A stretch of DNA of 64,000 nucleotides from Schizochytrium sp. TIO01 (GCA_004764695.1 SMSO01000033.1:2185001-2249000); one strand, 5' to 3'. Numbered from the stretch's first letter, positions 1 to 10,186 are shown. A program made the numbers and translations. Notes: generated by a model from the sequence alone, not told the origin.

Positions 1-472
1 TCCTTGCAAGTTGCTTTTCCGTGCATAATTGCATCACAACGTCGTTCGTAACACAAAAATCCCCATTAGGGCTCAAGTCGACGTCGAAGGTGTCTCCAGG
101 CGCAAATGAAAGCCATGTGCGTAAATTTGAGATTGCAAGAGCTGCTTTCGTCGGGACCAAGACATCTTCAATGGCCTGTGAAACTTGATCTGCAGTATAT
201 CCAGGGTGCATCTCGCCGTTAGAGCTTGATTTCTCAAGAGCCTTGCGACGTTTGGCTTGTGCCACAACGCCGCGTTGGCGTTTACGAATTTCGACGGATC
301 GCCTCACCCGGCCTTCACGAGCTAGAGAAGTATCCAAAGACTTGCGAAACGAGCTCCTGCCAGAACTTCCTGGAGTTCCAAGTTCTGCGTCAAATGTACC
401 GCTTCCGCGGCTTCGAAAGGAGCCACTCTCGCCGCCTTGGAGGTTATCAAAATGGAGACCTTGAAAGCTCAT
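1..472 (-). CDS. Importin-alpha-like protein, N-terminal part (runs off the window)
   Basis: An open minus-strand frame starts at an ATG at 472-470 and continues for 157 codons to the window edge, so the 3' part is missing. After a Ser/Gly-rich leader (residues 1-40), residues about 42-78 are rich in Arg and Lys. They follow the importin-beta-binding (IBB) pattern: a Phe-Arg-Lys start, an RRSVEIRKRQR core and a KRRKALEK end. Residues about 90-157 look like the beginning of an ARM-type helical array (QAIEDVL, a Leu-Arg-Thr-Trp-Leu helix end). In importin alpha the IBB tethers the adaptor to importin beta, and the ARM repeats carry nuclear localisation signals. The gene is divergent from the AspRS gene across about 1.7 kb. 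The alternative is another basic protein with a chance IBB-like stretch; the missing ARM repeats outside the window would decide. Confidence 0.55.
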   Translation of the reverse strand, partial: MSFQGLHFDNLQGGESGSFRSRGSGTFDAELGTPGSSGRSSFRKSLDTSLAREGRVRRSVEIRKRQRGVVAQAKRRKALEKSSSNGEMHPGYTADQVSQAIEDVLVPTKAALAISNLRTWLSFAPGDTFDVDLSPNGDFCVTNDVVMQLCTEKQLAR

Positions 473-2168
473 GTTGCCAAGCCAAGTCAATGTCAACGGC
501 TACCCACAACTAAGCTTGATCAATATCTTCAATGGAACCCCCCCCGCCCAGTCTTCTCAAGACCTTGCAGTGCCCACGTCAAAGCCTCCAATCAGCTACT
601 GTCCCCGCCCCCAAAAGCCACCAAGCACCGCTCTCGGGGATTGGATGTCCTCATGTAGCATTCATCATCTATCGCCATGTGACTTGCCAACGGTAGATTC
701 AAGCTCTTCCTTGGGGGTTAATATAAAATTCTAAGTGCTCTTGTTTCTAACTTTCTAAGATATTCCAATGAAACCATGTGCTATCGGAGATTTTAAAACT
801 TCCAAAGTACTCATCTCGGATAATCTTGGAGGAGAGTATAATGAGAGTTTGCAAAATAACTACTGCCATTTTAAATATGCTTGATAATGTATATAACCAA
901 TGAGAACGCGGAGAATACCCCCTCCTGGCGCCGTTCACCGCTGGTGCGGGAGAACACTCGCTTCCTGTTCTTCTTTGCTTCTTGGCGAAGCTGGCCGTGT
1001 GTTTTTTCATTCTCTGCATCAATCGAAACTGCGAACCGTTCGCGGAAACTCATCGCTCATCGCACGCAGACAGACGAGTTTCATTTTTACTCCCACTCAG
1101 CCCAGGGGTCGTGGGAAGCTGAAGAACAGCAGCTTCTTTTGCAAGAACCATTGCACTCGATCGAGTTTAACATTCATTCACAGAGATCTATTGTAATTCT
1201 GATTTTGTACCTAGCGCGATCTCAGATTGATCGCTGTGAGTTACTCTACTGTATATCTTAGCGTTTACTTCACTTTTATGCACTATTCTCTACTGTAGCC
1301 ACAAGTTTCCTCTGCTGTATGGGGCCTCTTACTCTACTTGCGCACCAGCCATAGGACGCAGATTTGTTCTATTGTAGCTTCACGTATAGTCTACTTTATT
1401 CACTGGTAGCTCTATAGTACCCTACAGTGGGAAGGTAAAGACTGAATCAAACGCTGCCCTGGAAGGATCACAATGATCGAGAATGATAGTGATTGCGAAT
1501 AATATGAGGTATCTATTTGTTTTGTATTTCTGTGATTGTCCTTCAAGCAAATCCAGAACGCGACGCCGACTCGACATCTTTCCGAGTCCGCGAGCAAAAC
1601 TGCAACGGTGAGTATGTGCGATAGTGCTGGCGGCTGGGTTTCTACGCCACCGCCAGCTGGCGTTGGGGTGGTCTCTCTATATTGCCGTGTGTCCACGAAA
1701 GGGATCATGACTGAATGAACGGGTGACTGACGATTGAGCTTCTTCATATGCTTTATGTTCTTTTGGATTTGTTCTGTGTTTGTGCGCGGGCCTTGAATGC
1801 TATTGGATTTTGTGTGACGGTCGCACCTGGACCACGTGTCTTGGATGTGAATCCTTGACGATCGCTGCTGATGGATGTTAATCCTTTCGCGACTACTGGT
1901 TTTCGTGGCGTCGACCTAACCCCTGCGTTTTCGTTGCTTTCATTTGGTCTGATTCATGAACGCGATGCGATGGTTGACAACGATGAATTCACCATCGTTT
2001 TGCAAATCTGATGTTTTGTTTTCCTCGCAACATTGGACAACCCCCCTACTCTCGGACCTCCCGTGATGAATCAATGAATGAATAATGGATGCTATTAGAT
2101 TGCACAGAGATTTCGCCGTAGCTAGCGAGCGAATTTGATCGAATTAATTTATTCGCCGGATCGATACA
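473..2168. other. Divergent intergenic region between importin-like gene and AspRS
   Basis: About 1.7 kb with no supportable gene. It must hold promoter and 5' leader sequence for both flanking genes. A strong donor-like sequence, CAACG|GTGAGTATG, lies with its GT at 1608. Candidate acceptors lie shortly before the AspRS ATG (for example TTGCACAG ending at 2107), so a leader intron in the AspRS mRNA is possible. The stretch 1240-1400 holds a degenerate short repeat described separately. Confidence 0.6.
1240..1400. repeat. Degenerate repeat of a CTCTACTGTA-like decamer
   Basis: Related words recur at about 20-45 bp spacing: ACTCTACTGTA near 1243, TTCTCTACTGTAG near 1287, TCCTCTGCTGTA near 1310, ACTCTACTTG near 1330, TTCTATTGTAG near 1367 and AGTCTACTTTA near 1388. 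The copies are diverged and no clean tandem unit exists. It may be an old repeat or a cluster of binding sites in the divergent promoter. Confidence 0.35.
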
Positions 2169-4019
2169 ATGGCGGAAGAAGGCCAGAAGGAGGTGCCTGC
2201 TGAGGTCGCCGCTCTCCTCGAGCAGGTCGAGCAGCAGGGCGCCAAGGTCCGCGACCTCAAGGTCGCCCAGAAGGCGGGTGAGGCGACTGAAGATGAGGTG
2301 AAGGAGGCCGTTGGCGAGCTTCTCTCGCTCAAGTCCAAAATCCCTCCTGAGTTTGCCCCCACCCAGGGTGGTAAGGACAAGAAGAAGTCCAAGGAGAACG
2401 CTGGTAAGGCCCAGGACGAGCGTGCTCGCAAGAAGGAGCAGCGCCGTCTCGAGCGCGAGGCTGCCGCTCTTGCCAAGAAGGAGAAGGAGAACACCGAGCT
2501 CGGACCCGGTGTGCTCACTGAGACCTTCGGTGACCTTCCTCTTTCGCAGTCCCGCGATGAGGACCGCAAGGGTGAAAAGTGGACCTCCGTGAACCAGCTC
2601 ACTGAGGATCTTGCCGGCACTGAGGTGCTCTGCCGAGGCTACGTGCACACTGTTCGCGCACAGTCCAAGATGTCTTTCGTGGTCCTTCGCCAGCATGTGG
2701 CAACCGTGCAGTGCGTGGTGGCTGATGCTAAGATGGCCAAGTGGTGCTCGAGCCTTACGACTGAGTCCATCGTTGATATCCGCGGCGTGCTCGTCAAGTC
2801 GCCTGAGCCAACCTCGTGCACGCAGAGTGCTGTCGAGCTCCAGGTCAAGTCTCTCTTCGTTGTGAACCGTGCTGCTCTTCAGCTCCCGTTCCAGGTTGTC
2901 GATGCTGACCGCACCGCCGACGAGCTCGCCAAGATCGAGGAGGCTACCAGCAAGGGTGAAGCTGGTCTCGTTGTCGTTGGCCAGGAACTCAAGCTTGACC
3001 ACCGCCACCTGTCTCTGCGCACCCCGCTCCAGCAGGCTATCATGCGCGTTTCCTCTGCTGTCTGCCAGTACTTCCGTGAGTTCCTTCACGACCAGGGTTT
3101 CGTCGAGGTCCAGACCCCTAAGCTCCTTGGTGGCAGCTCGGAGGGTGGCAGTGAGGTTTTTAAGACCCAGTACTTCGGCAACGACTGCTGTCTTGCACAG
3201 TCCCCTCAGCTTCACAAGCAGATTCTTGCAGCTTGCAGTGGCTTCGAGCGTGTCTTCGAAATTGGCCCTGTCTTCCGCGCAGAGAACAGTAACACCGCAC
3301 GCCACCTTTGTGAGTTCCACGGCCTCGACGTTGAGATGTGCTTCAAGGAGCACTACCATGAGGTTCTCGACATGTTCTCCGACATGTTCTTCCACATTTT
3401 TGACAGCCTCAACGAGAAGAACAAGGTTGAGCTTGAGACCATCCGCAACTACTTCCCCAGCGACCCCGTCGTCTACCGTCCTCCTAAGGAGTTCGAGGGA
3501 AAGATTAAGACTGCTGGTACAAAGAGTAACACTCTCGTGCTCTCCTTTGCAGAGGGAATTGCTCTCCTCCGCGAGGACGGCATTGGCCCCGACGAGGCTC
3601 CGGATCTTGATGATCTCTCCACCCCGATCGAGAAGCGCCTTGGTGCTCTCGTGAAGGAGAAGTACGGCGTCGACTGGTACTTCCTTGACAAGTTCCCCAT
3701 GTCTGTGCGCCCGTTCTACACCATGCCGGATGCCGCAAACCCGGACTACTCGAACTCCTATGATTTCATGCTTCGCACTCAGGAGATCATGTCCGGTGCT
3801 CAGCGCGTGCACGACCCCGAGATGCTCTCCAAGGCTATCGCTGCCAAGGATATCCCGGTCGAGTCTCTGAAGTTCTACATTGATGCCTTCCGCCACGGTG
3901 CTCAGCCCCATGGTGGTGGTGGTATTGGTCTCGAGCGTCTTGTCATGCTCTTTACCGGATGCCCCAACATTCGCTACAGCTGCTTCTTTGTGCGTGACCC
4001 CACCCGCCTCACCCCGTAA
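2169..4019 (+). CDS. DARS1: Cytosolic aspartyl-tRNA synthetase with N-terminal WHEP domain
   Basis: A 616-residue class IIb synthetase that charges tRNA-Asp with aspartate using ATP. Residues about 14-60 match a WHEP domain (QQGAKVRDLK, then LLSLKSKI). A Lys/Glu-rich linker follows (about 65-108). The OB-fold anticodon-binding domain covers about 150-235 (RGYVHTVRAQSKMSFVVLRQ). The catalytic domain shows motif 1 near 309-330, the Asp-type QSPQLHKQ at 344-351, motif 2 with FRAEN and the HLCEFHGLDVEM stretch (about 369-390), GAQRVHDPEML at 543-553 and motif 3 GGGGIGLERL at 582-591. The C-terminus NIRYSCFFVRDPTRLTP is typical of eukaryotic cytosolic AspRS. It is about 115 residues longer than the human enzyme because of the WHEP domain and linker. 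The ATG context is good (ACAATGG). Codons are strongly C/G-ending, as expected of a highly expressed gene. There are no introns in the coding region. Confidence 0.97.
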   Translation: MAEEGQKEVPAEVAALLEQVEQQGAKVRDLKVAQKAGEATEDEVKEAVGELLSLKSKIPPEFAPTQGGKDKKKSKENAGKAQDERARKKEQRRLEREAAALAKKEKENTELGPGVLTETFGDLPLSQSRDEDRKGEKWTSVNQLTEDLAGTEVLCRGYVHTVRAQSKMSFVVLRQHVATVQCVVADAKMAKWCSSLTTESIVDIRGVLVKSPEPTSCTQSAVELQVKSLFVVNRAALQLPFQVVDADRTADELAKIEEATSKGEAGLVVVGQELKLDHRHLSLRTPLQQAIMRVSSAVCQYFREFLHDQGFVEVQTPKLLGGSSEGGSEVFKTQYFGNDCCLAQSPQLHKQILAACSGFERVFEIGPVFRAENSNTARHLCEFHGLDVEMCFKEHYHEVLDMFSDMFFHIFDSLNEKNKVELETIRNYFPSDPVVYRPPKEFEGKIKTAGTKSNTLVLSFAEGIALLREDGIGPDEAPDLDDLSTPIEKRLGALVKEKYGVDWYFLDKFPMSVRPFYTMPDAANPDYSNSYDFMLRTQEIMSGAQRVHDPEMLSKAIAAKDIPVESLKFYIDAFRHGAQPHGGGGIGLERLVMLFTGCPNIRYSCFFVRDPTRLTP

Positions 4020-5259
4020 ACTTCTTTCTTGCCTCAGAAGTACCTGCAACACTATACCAACTGGCAGTACCACTTTTCCAACTCCATCCATCAAGGGGCT
4101 GCCATATCAAAAGCTCAAGCATGGACTACGGAATTGATGAGCAAGAGAAGAACACCTGCTTAGGCAACTTGTTGTTGTTGTTATTGTTGTTTGTATCTTT
4201 TCTAATTCTCTAAATCTATATGGAGAAGTCAATTCTGTATGCGTTATTCTTGGTGGTACTGCATGTGCATGTCTGGTCCGCCAGCTCGGCCAGCAAGTTG
4301 TTCATTTCATGAAAATGATGACAACAAACATGAAAAGAACAAGAAGGACAGAAGGTCTTTGACGTACTACTCACTCTAACACTATGAAACACCACAATGA
4401 TCCAAATGTGCAAAAACACGCAAGAAAACAGATGCGCTTGCATGGGGAGCCGTAGAATCTGAACCATCATCTAGCTGGCCTTGTGCAATCACCCCATATT
4501 TTCTCTTTTTGTCATTTACAACTTTTCTCCTTGTATCATTTTCCCCTCCCAGCACCCAACCTGCGGTTACCTGCGTAATTGTCAATCTGACATTTTATGC
4601 CCTAGTACATTTCTCGGGTGCGGGCTCCTAATGTATCTTGAAATAATATATAGCATGTTGGAATGCTGCCTCTGCTTCCACTCAAATTGCAAACACCGTT
4701 CTGCGACCTTCTTTCCCGTCATAAGTCGTCCGGTTTTCCCCATTGCGATCGGTTTCAACACATTCGGGTTCTCCTTTCTGAATGGTTCTGAAATTGTTTA
4801 TACTATATCCGCATCGTCCCTTCGTGCGTAGTTCCCACACAGAGTGAGAACGCACGGATATATGAATATATCCAACTCCTGCTTTTGTTAAATGGTCTGT
4901 CAGATTAAATTCCACCATGGGATGTATGTATGTCTGTATGTATGTGTGTTTCTATCTTCACCAAGTCGTACCTAGCTATTAGCTGTCTTAGCAATATGAC
5001 TACCTACCATCTATGTACTTATCGTAGCTATCTTCTAGCCCCTCCAAAAAGGCAGACTTCAAAACCAGAACCAAGTTATAGAGTCCAACACCACCGTGGG
5101 GCTTGAGCTCGTTGTTGGGTGCATAGTTCAGACTTGCCCTCTAGCTTGGACTTCTCTATTCATTTTTAAAGGAACCGCAGTTTGCTGATTCGCTTGCCTT
5201 GTTTTGGTTTGTCTTGATCGATCAACTTTGCGTCACATAAATTGTAGTCCAAGATATAA
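4020..5259. other. Intergenic region downstream of AspRS
   Basis: About 1.2 kb, both genes on the + strand, with no gene I can support. It contains a TTG run at about 4169-4193 and a short TATG/TGTA run at about 4923-4947. The AT-rich part before 5260 presumably includes the promoter of the RCC1-repeat gene. Confidence 0.55.
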
Positions 5260-7902
5260 TTGCTCATGCCTGCTGCTGCCTCCTTGCCAGGCTTGGACAC
5301 TCAACCTCCGCGAGATGCCTCTATGAATGTCTCTGCACGATCCAAGGAATATAAGCAGCAGGGGGGTACGCAGGAGGGTACACAGGAGGCAGCACAAGGC
5401 CAGCAAATCGTGGAGACTCATGGAAATGTGCTTGTACAAGGGACGCTCAATTCTGATAAAATCGTGTCTTCATCAAGAATGCATGCAATTTCGCCAGTGA
5501 CAGATATAGAGCTTCCTCCAGAAGGAAACCCTTCAATAAAAAATGAAACGCCTCTTATGACCTCGGGAAATCAAGCTACCTTAAGTAAGGAGAATATTAA
5601 TGGCACGCGTAAGATTGAAAGTCTTGGGCCATCATCTACAGCTGTAAGAAATCTTGATCAAAGGACCAAGGCATTTAGCTTGGAGGTAGCTCTTGGTAAT
5701 GGACGTACACCTCAATGGAGGATGATTATGGTCCAGGCAGCATGGAAACTAGATCAGCTTGTCGAGCATGCTTGTATTATATGTGGGGTTGACGACAATG
5801 ACGTGTTTACTCATCACCATCCAAAACTTTACTCAGTTCGCCTTCGACTTGACGAAGTAATATCTATCCGTCAACTAGAAGATGGCGACAAAATATTGCT
5901 TTGCCCTGATGGTGGTCTTCCTGTTCCTTATGTGGTTTTAGCAACAGGCAATAATCGTAGTGGCCAGCTTGGCCTTGGAGATTTCCAAGGGCGACATCAA
6001 ATTGCTCGTGTCGCTCAACCAATCCTACCTCTGTGTGGATTACAGGTGGTGCAAGTAGCTTGTGGAACCTGCCATACTCTTTTGTTAACAAAAGATGGTC
6101 AAGTTCTCTCTTTTGGCAATGGACGCAATGGTCGACTTGGGTACGATCTACCCTACTCAGTTGCAACCTCTTCTGACAATGGTTTCACCTCTCTGATGCA
6201 GAGTCCCCAACACCTAACCGATCAACAGCACTTGCAGTTAGCCCCGCGTCGTGTTGAATTCCCAGATGCAGTCAGGGTCCGGCATATATCATGTGGCAAT
6301 GCCTATTCAATGGTTGCAGCTTGTCCCCGTGCATCGCATGCCAAAGAAGGTAATATGCTGTTTGCGTTCGGCAGCGGTGGGCCCTGGCTTGGTCTAGGTA
6401 AGACACGTGGTGAAGATGTGATCAGACCTTCACTTGTTTGTGACCTGACTTTAGATGACAACGAAGCAATTCGAGAAATTGCCTGTGGACGTCAACACAC
6501 TTTGTGTTGTTCAACAAAGGGCAGATGCTGGTCATGGGGAAAAAACAATGATGATGGCAAGCTCGGACATGTTCTGACTTCCTCGCATGGAGAACCTATG
6601 TTTCTCACTCTAGATGAAATGAACAAAACTGTTTATGCAGACCAACGCCCCTCATTCGTAGGACTTCGAGTTTCTCGTTCAGCAGCGGTTGCTGCAGCAT
6701 CAAGCTCACCTATGGAGCAAACCATGAATTTAGTATCTAAACTACACATGCATGCCCTTGTCCCCGGTCAAAAGCTCCCCCGAGCTGAATTTGGGACATG
6801 CTTTCTTGCTGAAGGCCTCCTCACAGGTCTATTTGATGCACTAACAGGGGAAAACCTAGAAGCGCTCGAAGCCGAGCCAGATCATAATCCTCGAGCACAG
6901 AGCTTACTGTTTGTTCACGCAGATGAAGCCGATTCCCTCATACCACGTGTGATTGGTGTTTTACAAAGCTATGACATTGTTCACGTGGCAGCAGGACAAC
7001 ACCACTCCCTTTTTGTTTCTGCGGACGGGCTTTGTTTCGCTTGTGGAAGTAATCAAGTTGGCCAGCTTGGCCTTGGTGCGGATCTGCTTTCAGTTATGAC
7101 CCAAAGTCAGATTTCTGTGCCTTCCCTGGTCAATATACCAGTCAAAGTAAAAAGTGTGACTGCTGGGGCTTTTCATTCAGTTGCACTTGGCAAAAATAAT
7201 CGCGTATACACATGGGGGCATAGTGAGCTCATTGGTAGACCGGATGGTGATCCCTACATGCCTTCTGAAATCATGTTTGAGGGTGGACCTTTAGAGCTCG
7301 TGCGCTCAATGGCGGCCGGACAAAGCCATACTGTGCTAGTCACAGCCTTTGGCCACTGCATTGGCTTTGGAAGCAATAATTGCTGTCAACTTGGAACCTC
7401 GGAGCCGTCAAGCCTCATTGAGAGCCCATCTCTCATTGAGATGCCTCACCACGGTACAGATGCCTCTGGTAATAGCCAGGATAAGGCATGTAAAGCTAAA
7501 ACTGCATCTACTTTGAAAGATCTGCCACCAGGTACACCTGATTTTTCGGCTTTGGACCCTAAGAACGATGAGAATTTAATTATTACAGGTGTTGCCGCTG
7601 GTGGAGGCCTAGCTCCTGACACAGGACATACTGTATTGTTGAGTAGTTCACTCTTATTCTCTCGCCTTGCTCCATATGCTTTTAGCGGAAAAGGTCACTC
7701 CCAACAGTCGCATGCAGATGATCGCAGTTCTAACTTTCCGGCCCCCAAACAAGAAAAAGTCAATCGAAATTTTTGCGTAGCTTTGCAAAGTGCGTGGGTT
7801 CGCCCGAATTCGACACCTGTAAAATCTTCTAACAGTACCAGTGCCACAGCTACAGGAAAGACAGAAAATAATGATAACGATTCGACGTGTACTATGTCTT
7901 AG
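5260..7902 (+). CDS. RCC1-repeat protein with N-terminal beta-grasp-like domain
   Basis: An 880-residue protein, starting at the ATG at 5260 or possibly the in-frame ATG at 5266. Residues 1-135 are low complexity. Residues about 137-220 look like a small ubiquitin-like/KHA-like module, ending in the typical acidic turn QLEDGDKILL. From about 226 to 790 there are RCC1 blade motifs: ATGNNRSGQLGLGD, VACGTCHTLLLTKDGQVLSFG, FGSGGPWLGLG, IACGRQHTLCC, WSWGKNNDDGKLG, VAAGQHHSLFVSADG, ACGSNQVGQLGLG, VTAGAFHSVALG and MAAGQSHTVLV. These suggest a seven-bladed propeller with a long insert (about 440-565) in the middle. RCC1 propellers serve as Ran exchange factors or as protein and chromatin scaffolds; nothing here identifies the catalytic Ran-GEF type. 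Codon use is A/T-tolerant, unlike AspRS. The C-terminal about 80 residues are Ser/Thr/Asn-rich. Confidence 0.9.
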   Translation: MLMPAAASLPGLDTQPPRDASMNVSARSKEYKQQGGTQEGTQEAAQGQQIVETHGNVLVQGTLNSDKIVSSSRMHAISPVTDIELPPEGNPSIKNETPLMTSGNQATLSKENINGTRKIESLGPSSTAVRNLDQRTKAFSLEVALGNGRTPQWRMIMVQAAWKLDQLVEHACIICGVDDNDVFTHHHPKLYSVRLRLDEVISIRQLEDGDKILLCPDGGLPVPYVVLATGNNRSGQLGLGDFQGRHQIARVAQPILPLCGLQVVQVACGTCHTLLLTKDGQVLSFGNGRNGRLGYDLPYSVATSSDNGFTSLMQSPQHLTDQQHLQLAPRRVEFPDAVRVRHISCGNAYSMVAACPRASHAKEGNMLFAFGSGGPWLGLGKTRGEDVIRPSLVCDLTLDDNEAIREIACGRQHTLCCSTKGRCWSWGKNNDDGKLGHVLTSSHGEPMFLTLDEMNKTVYADQRPSFVGLRVSRSAAVAAASSSPMEQTMNLVSKLHMHALVPGQKLPRAEFGTCFLAEGLLTGLFDALTGENLEALEAEPDHNPRAQSLLFVHADEADSLIPRVIGVLQSYDIVHVAAGQHHSLFVSADGLCFACGSNQVGQLGLGADLLSVMTQSQISVPSLVNIPVKVKSVTAGAFHSVALGKNNRVYTWGHSELIGRPDGDPYMPSEIMFEGGPLELVRSMAAGQSHTVLVTAFGHCIGFGSNNCCQLGTSEPSSLIESPSLIEMPHHGTDASGNSQDKACKAKTASTLKDLPPGTPDFSALDPKNDENLIITGVAAGGGLAPDTGHTVLLSSSLLFSRLAPYAFSGKGHSQQSHADDRSSNFPAPKQEKVNRNFCVALQSAWVRPNSTPVKSSNSTSATATGKTENNDNDSTCTMS

Positions 7903-8288
7903 TGGAGTTAATATAGAGTAAGGTGATTGATCCAGTGGTATAAGTAGACCTTATCACACAACAATAGTAAGGTATCATCCACTATAATGTAATATTTGTG
8001 TGAATTTGTTTCTTATTATGTATATATTTATAAGGAGTTCTCTTGAGTTAATATGAAATTGGTGGCGATGTTGTATTACGGGTCACATAATCATGGTTAT
8101 TTTCGGAGAGAATGGATAGTGCAAATCGACCAAGGCTGCGTATGTTGAGTACAAGATCCCCCCAAGATATAAGCACCAAAATATCTCTAACTTGCGCCAG
8201 ACCAGGACATATAGTACAAAGCAGTAAAAATTATTCACCGAAAGACCAAAACAAAGATGATAAAAAGTATTGTTACAAGAGTTTGCAC
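7903..8288. other. Convergent 3' intergenic region
   Basis: 386 bp between the 3' ends of the RCC1-repeat gene (+) and the minus-strand gene at 8289. It is AT-rich and must hold both polyadenylation regions. I see no gene or clear motif. Confidence 0.6.
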
Positions 8289-9374
8289 TCAGAGGATATC
8301 AAGAGCTAAGACGCCTTCAATCGAAGGTCTACGTTTGTCCTCGGGCACTGCGACACCAGTGACAATATCGAATTTCCGCATATTTGCTTGGTTGCGCCGT
8401 ACGCCCTTTGGACGAATGAAGTCACGAGCAAAGAGACGCTGATGTGTATTATGATTTTTCCCAGGTGCTGTTTCCACACGTCGTTTTGATTGGAACATCG
8501 GTGCGACGTCATTGCGGAGCTCTATTTCATCTACAGTCTGCAATTGCCCCGCGGACTGTGATTCTTTTAGGGAAATGATGTCAAAGCCTCGCCGCACGCG
8601 GCTGTCACTGTGAAATGAGATTGCATCCGAACGACGTTTGTGTGCTTCTGCAGTCTTTGCTCTGACGCGGTCTAACTGCCTTGCACGATCACCATAGATA
8701 GAAGAGTCCATATTATTTGGGGAGTCAATACCAAGTACACCATTGGGATAGCGATGCCGTAATGCATCCATAGCCCGTGCTCGGTCGGCTTGAGCTTTGC
8801 GAAATAGCTGCTTCGCCATAAGCGTCTTTTTCTCGAATTCATGAATGTTGCGACGTTCTTGAGGAGTGATGAGCCTATCTCCAATGTCATCCATTGAAAT
8901 CGGACGAGCCATCTGTGTGGTGCGGGGACACCCAACGCCCCTGTATGGGTGAAATTCTCCTTCTGTCTCGAGCGCCAGCTGGTGGCGATCACCAACAGGC
9001 TCTTGAAGCATGCGATCAATTTCATTGAAAAGCTCGGCATGTCTCGTCGCAATCAGCATATCAGCCCCATCCTTGCTGCGGTACTCAGGAGATCCCGAAC
9101 CAATGATACCGCCTTGGCCAGGTGGCTCCAGAAAGGTTACTGCACATGGGTCGCTGTGCACTGGGCCCCGACCTCGCGCGAGTGTGCCAACATCGAATGT
9201 AGTCTCTGCCTGAAGAGAGTATGAACCTTGGCGCTGGTCAAGATATTTGTCCAGAGCTTGTGCATGAACGACTTTATCTATCCTTTTGCGCTCTTTTCGA
9301 GCAGCCAAAAGTATAGATTTCCTTGAAGCACGCTCCATCGCTGAAGGCCTCTCGTTCTGCAGTTCCGAGCGCAT
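8289..9374 (-). CDS. Unrecognised basic protein, possibly cilium-associated
   Basis: The minus-strand frame is open from about 9455 to the TGA at 8289-8291. The first ATG is at 9374, giving 361 residues. A second ATG 12 codons later is also possible, and a splice acceptor just before the first ATG (ACCCAG|G) cannot be excluded. The protein is rich in Arg, Lys, Gln and Asp, with no membrane segment or signal peptide. A probable helical/coiled region lies around residues 168-205 (EFEKKTLMAKQLFRKAQADR). The C-terminus has a compact basic motif followed by MRKFDIVTGV. That ending faintly recalls the short C-terminal tags of some ciliary microtubule-associated proteins; this is only an impression. 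I do not recognise the family. It lies convergent to the RCC1 gene and shares orientation with the HMG-box gene behind it. Confidence 0.75.
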   Translation of the reverse strand: MRSELQNERPSAMERASRKSILLAARKERKRIDKVVHAQALDKYLDQRQGSYSLQAETTFDVGTLARGRGPVHSDPCAVTFLEPPGQGGIIGSGSPEYRSKDGADMLIATRHAELFNEIDRMLQEPVGDRHQLALETEGEFHPYRGVGCPRTTQMARPISMDDIGDRLITPQERRNIHEFEKKTLMAKQLFRKAQADRARAMDALRHRYPNGVLGIDSPNNMDSSIYGDRARQLDRVRAKTAEAHKRRSDAISFHSDSRVRRGFDIISLKESQSAGQLQTVDEIELRNDVAPMFQSKRRVETAPGKNHNTHQRLFARDFIRPKGVRRNQANMRKFDIVTGVAVPEDKRRPSIEGVLALDIL

Positions 9375-10186
9375 CCTGGGTACGACGCAGCTGCAACAAT
9401 GTGGTAATTCGTTCCAACCTAGGTTTGTAGATGATCTGGCCACTACCTCCTTCAATTCTATTTCAGTTTAGAGTAACTCCGACAGCCCTTTTTTCTTGTG
9501 AGCTCTTTGCGTAAACTGTTAAGGCTCTAGTTTCTTCAACTTTTACTAGCCTTAGGCAACCGGCCTTGTGCAAGACTCGCAAGTTTGCGGTCGCTCACAG
9601 TGGCCAGTCCTAGGGTGCGTAGCTCACGCGATGTCTATGATCTTGTCAATTAATCACGAATCCCTCGCACCTGAAGAGGAATTCCACCGTGTGCATTGCC
9701 ATGAGCAAGAGTCTCCTCTATGCTCAGTTAGATCATATTAGTAGTCGTTCGATTTTATTACCTAGGTACACACCTTAACCGGATATATTGAGCACAATTC
9801 TTCAAGTGTCAGCTTTCTGCTTTTTTTTCTCTTTCCTCCCTCCCTACCATTTCACTTATCTAAATTTATGAAGAGTACAAGAAACAATAATTATGCAATA
9901 GCAAAAAGGTGATGTGGTGGAAGCCGACTAGTTCATACGTGCCTTCTCAGGGTTTCTTGGGGAAGGGGTGTTGTATCACGAAATTATTGGTATGTTTGGC
10001 CTTCATTATTATTAAAAAAAACACACACACAAATGTAAAAATTGTAGTGAAATGGAGCCTGACAATCTTTGGCCAAGATACTCTTAAATACTTTGATTTG
10101 ATTATTGAAGTAAAGAATAATGGACAATGAACGAGAAAAGGCAGAATGGATAGTGTAGTAGGAATTCTAGTGTGAATTCAGAAGTC
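9375..10186. other. Intergenic region between two minus-strand genes
   Basis: Roughly 0.8 kb with no gene. It contains a perfect palindrome TACCTAGGTA at 9759-9768, a pyrimidine-rich run around 9820-9845 and a short CA run at about 10020-10031. It should include the promoter of the 8289-9374 gene and the 3' region of the HMG-box gene. Confidence 0.5.

Noticed and set aside
2046-4094. 682-codon open frame antisense to AspRS
   Set aside because: It is a by-product of the C/G-ending codon bias of AspRS, which removes stops from the opposite strand. The product is Leu/Val/Glu low-complexity without domains.
8112-8309. 65-codon ATG-started frame between the RCC1 and minus-strand genes
   Set aside because: It overlaps the 3' end of the convergent gene, and its composition is like untranslated sequence. 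Nothing supports translation.
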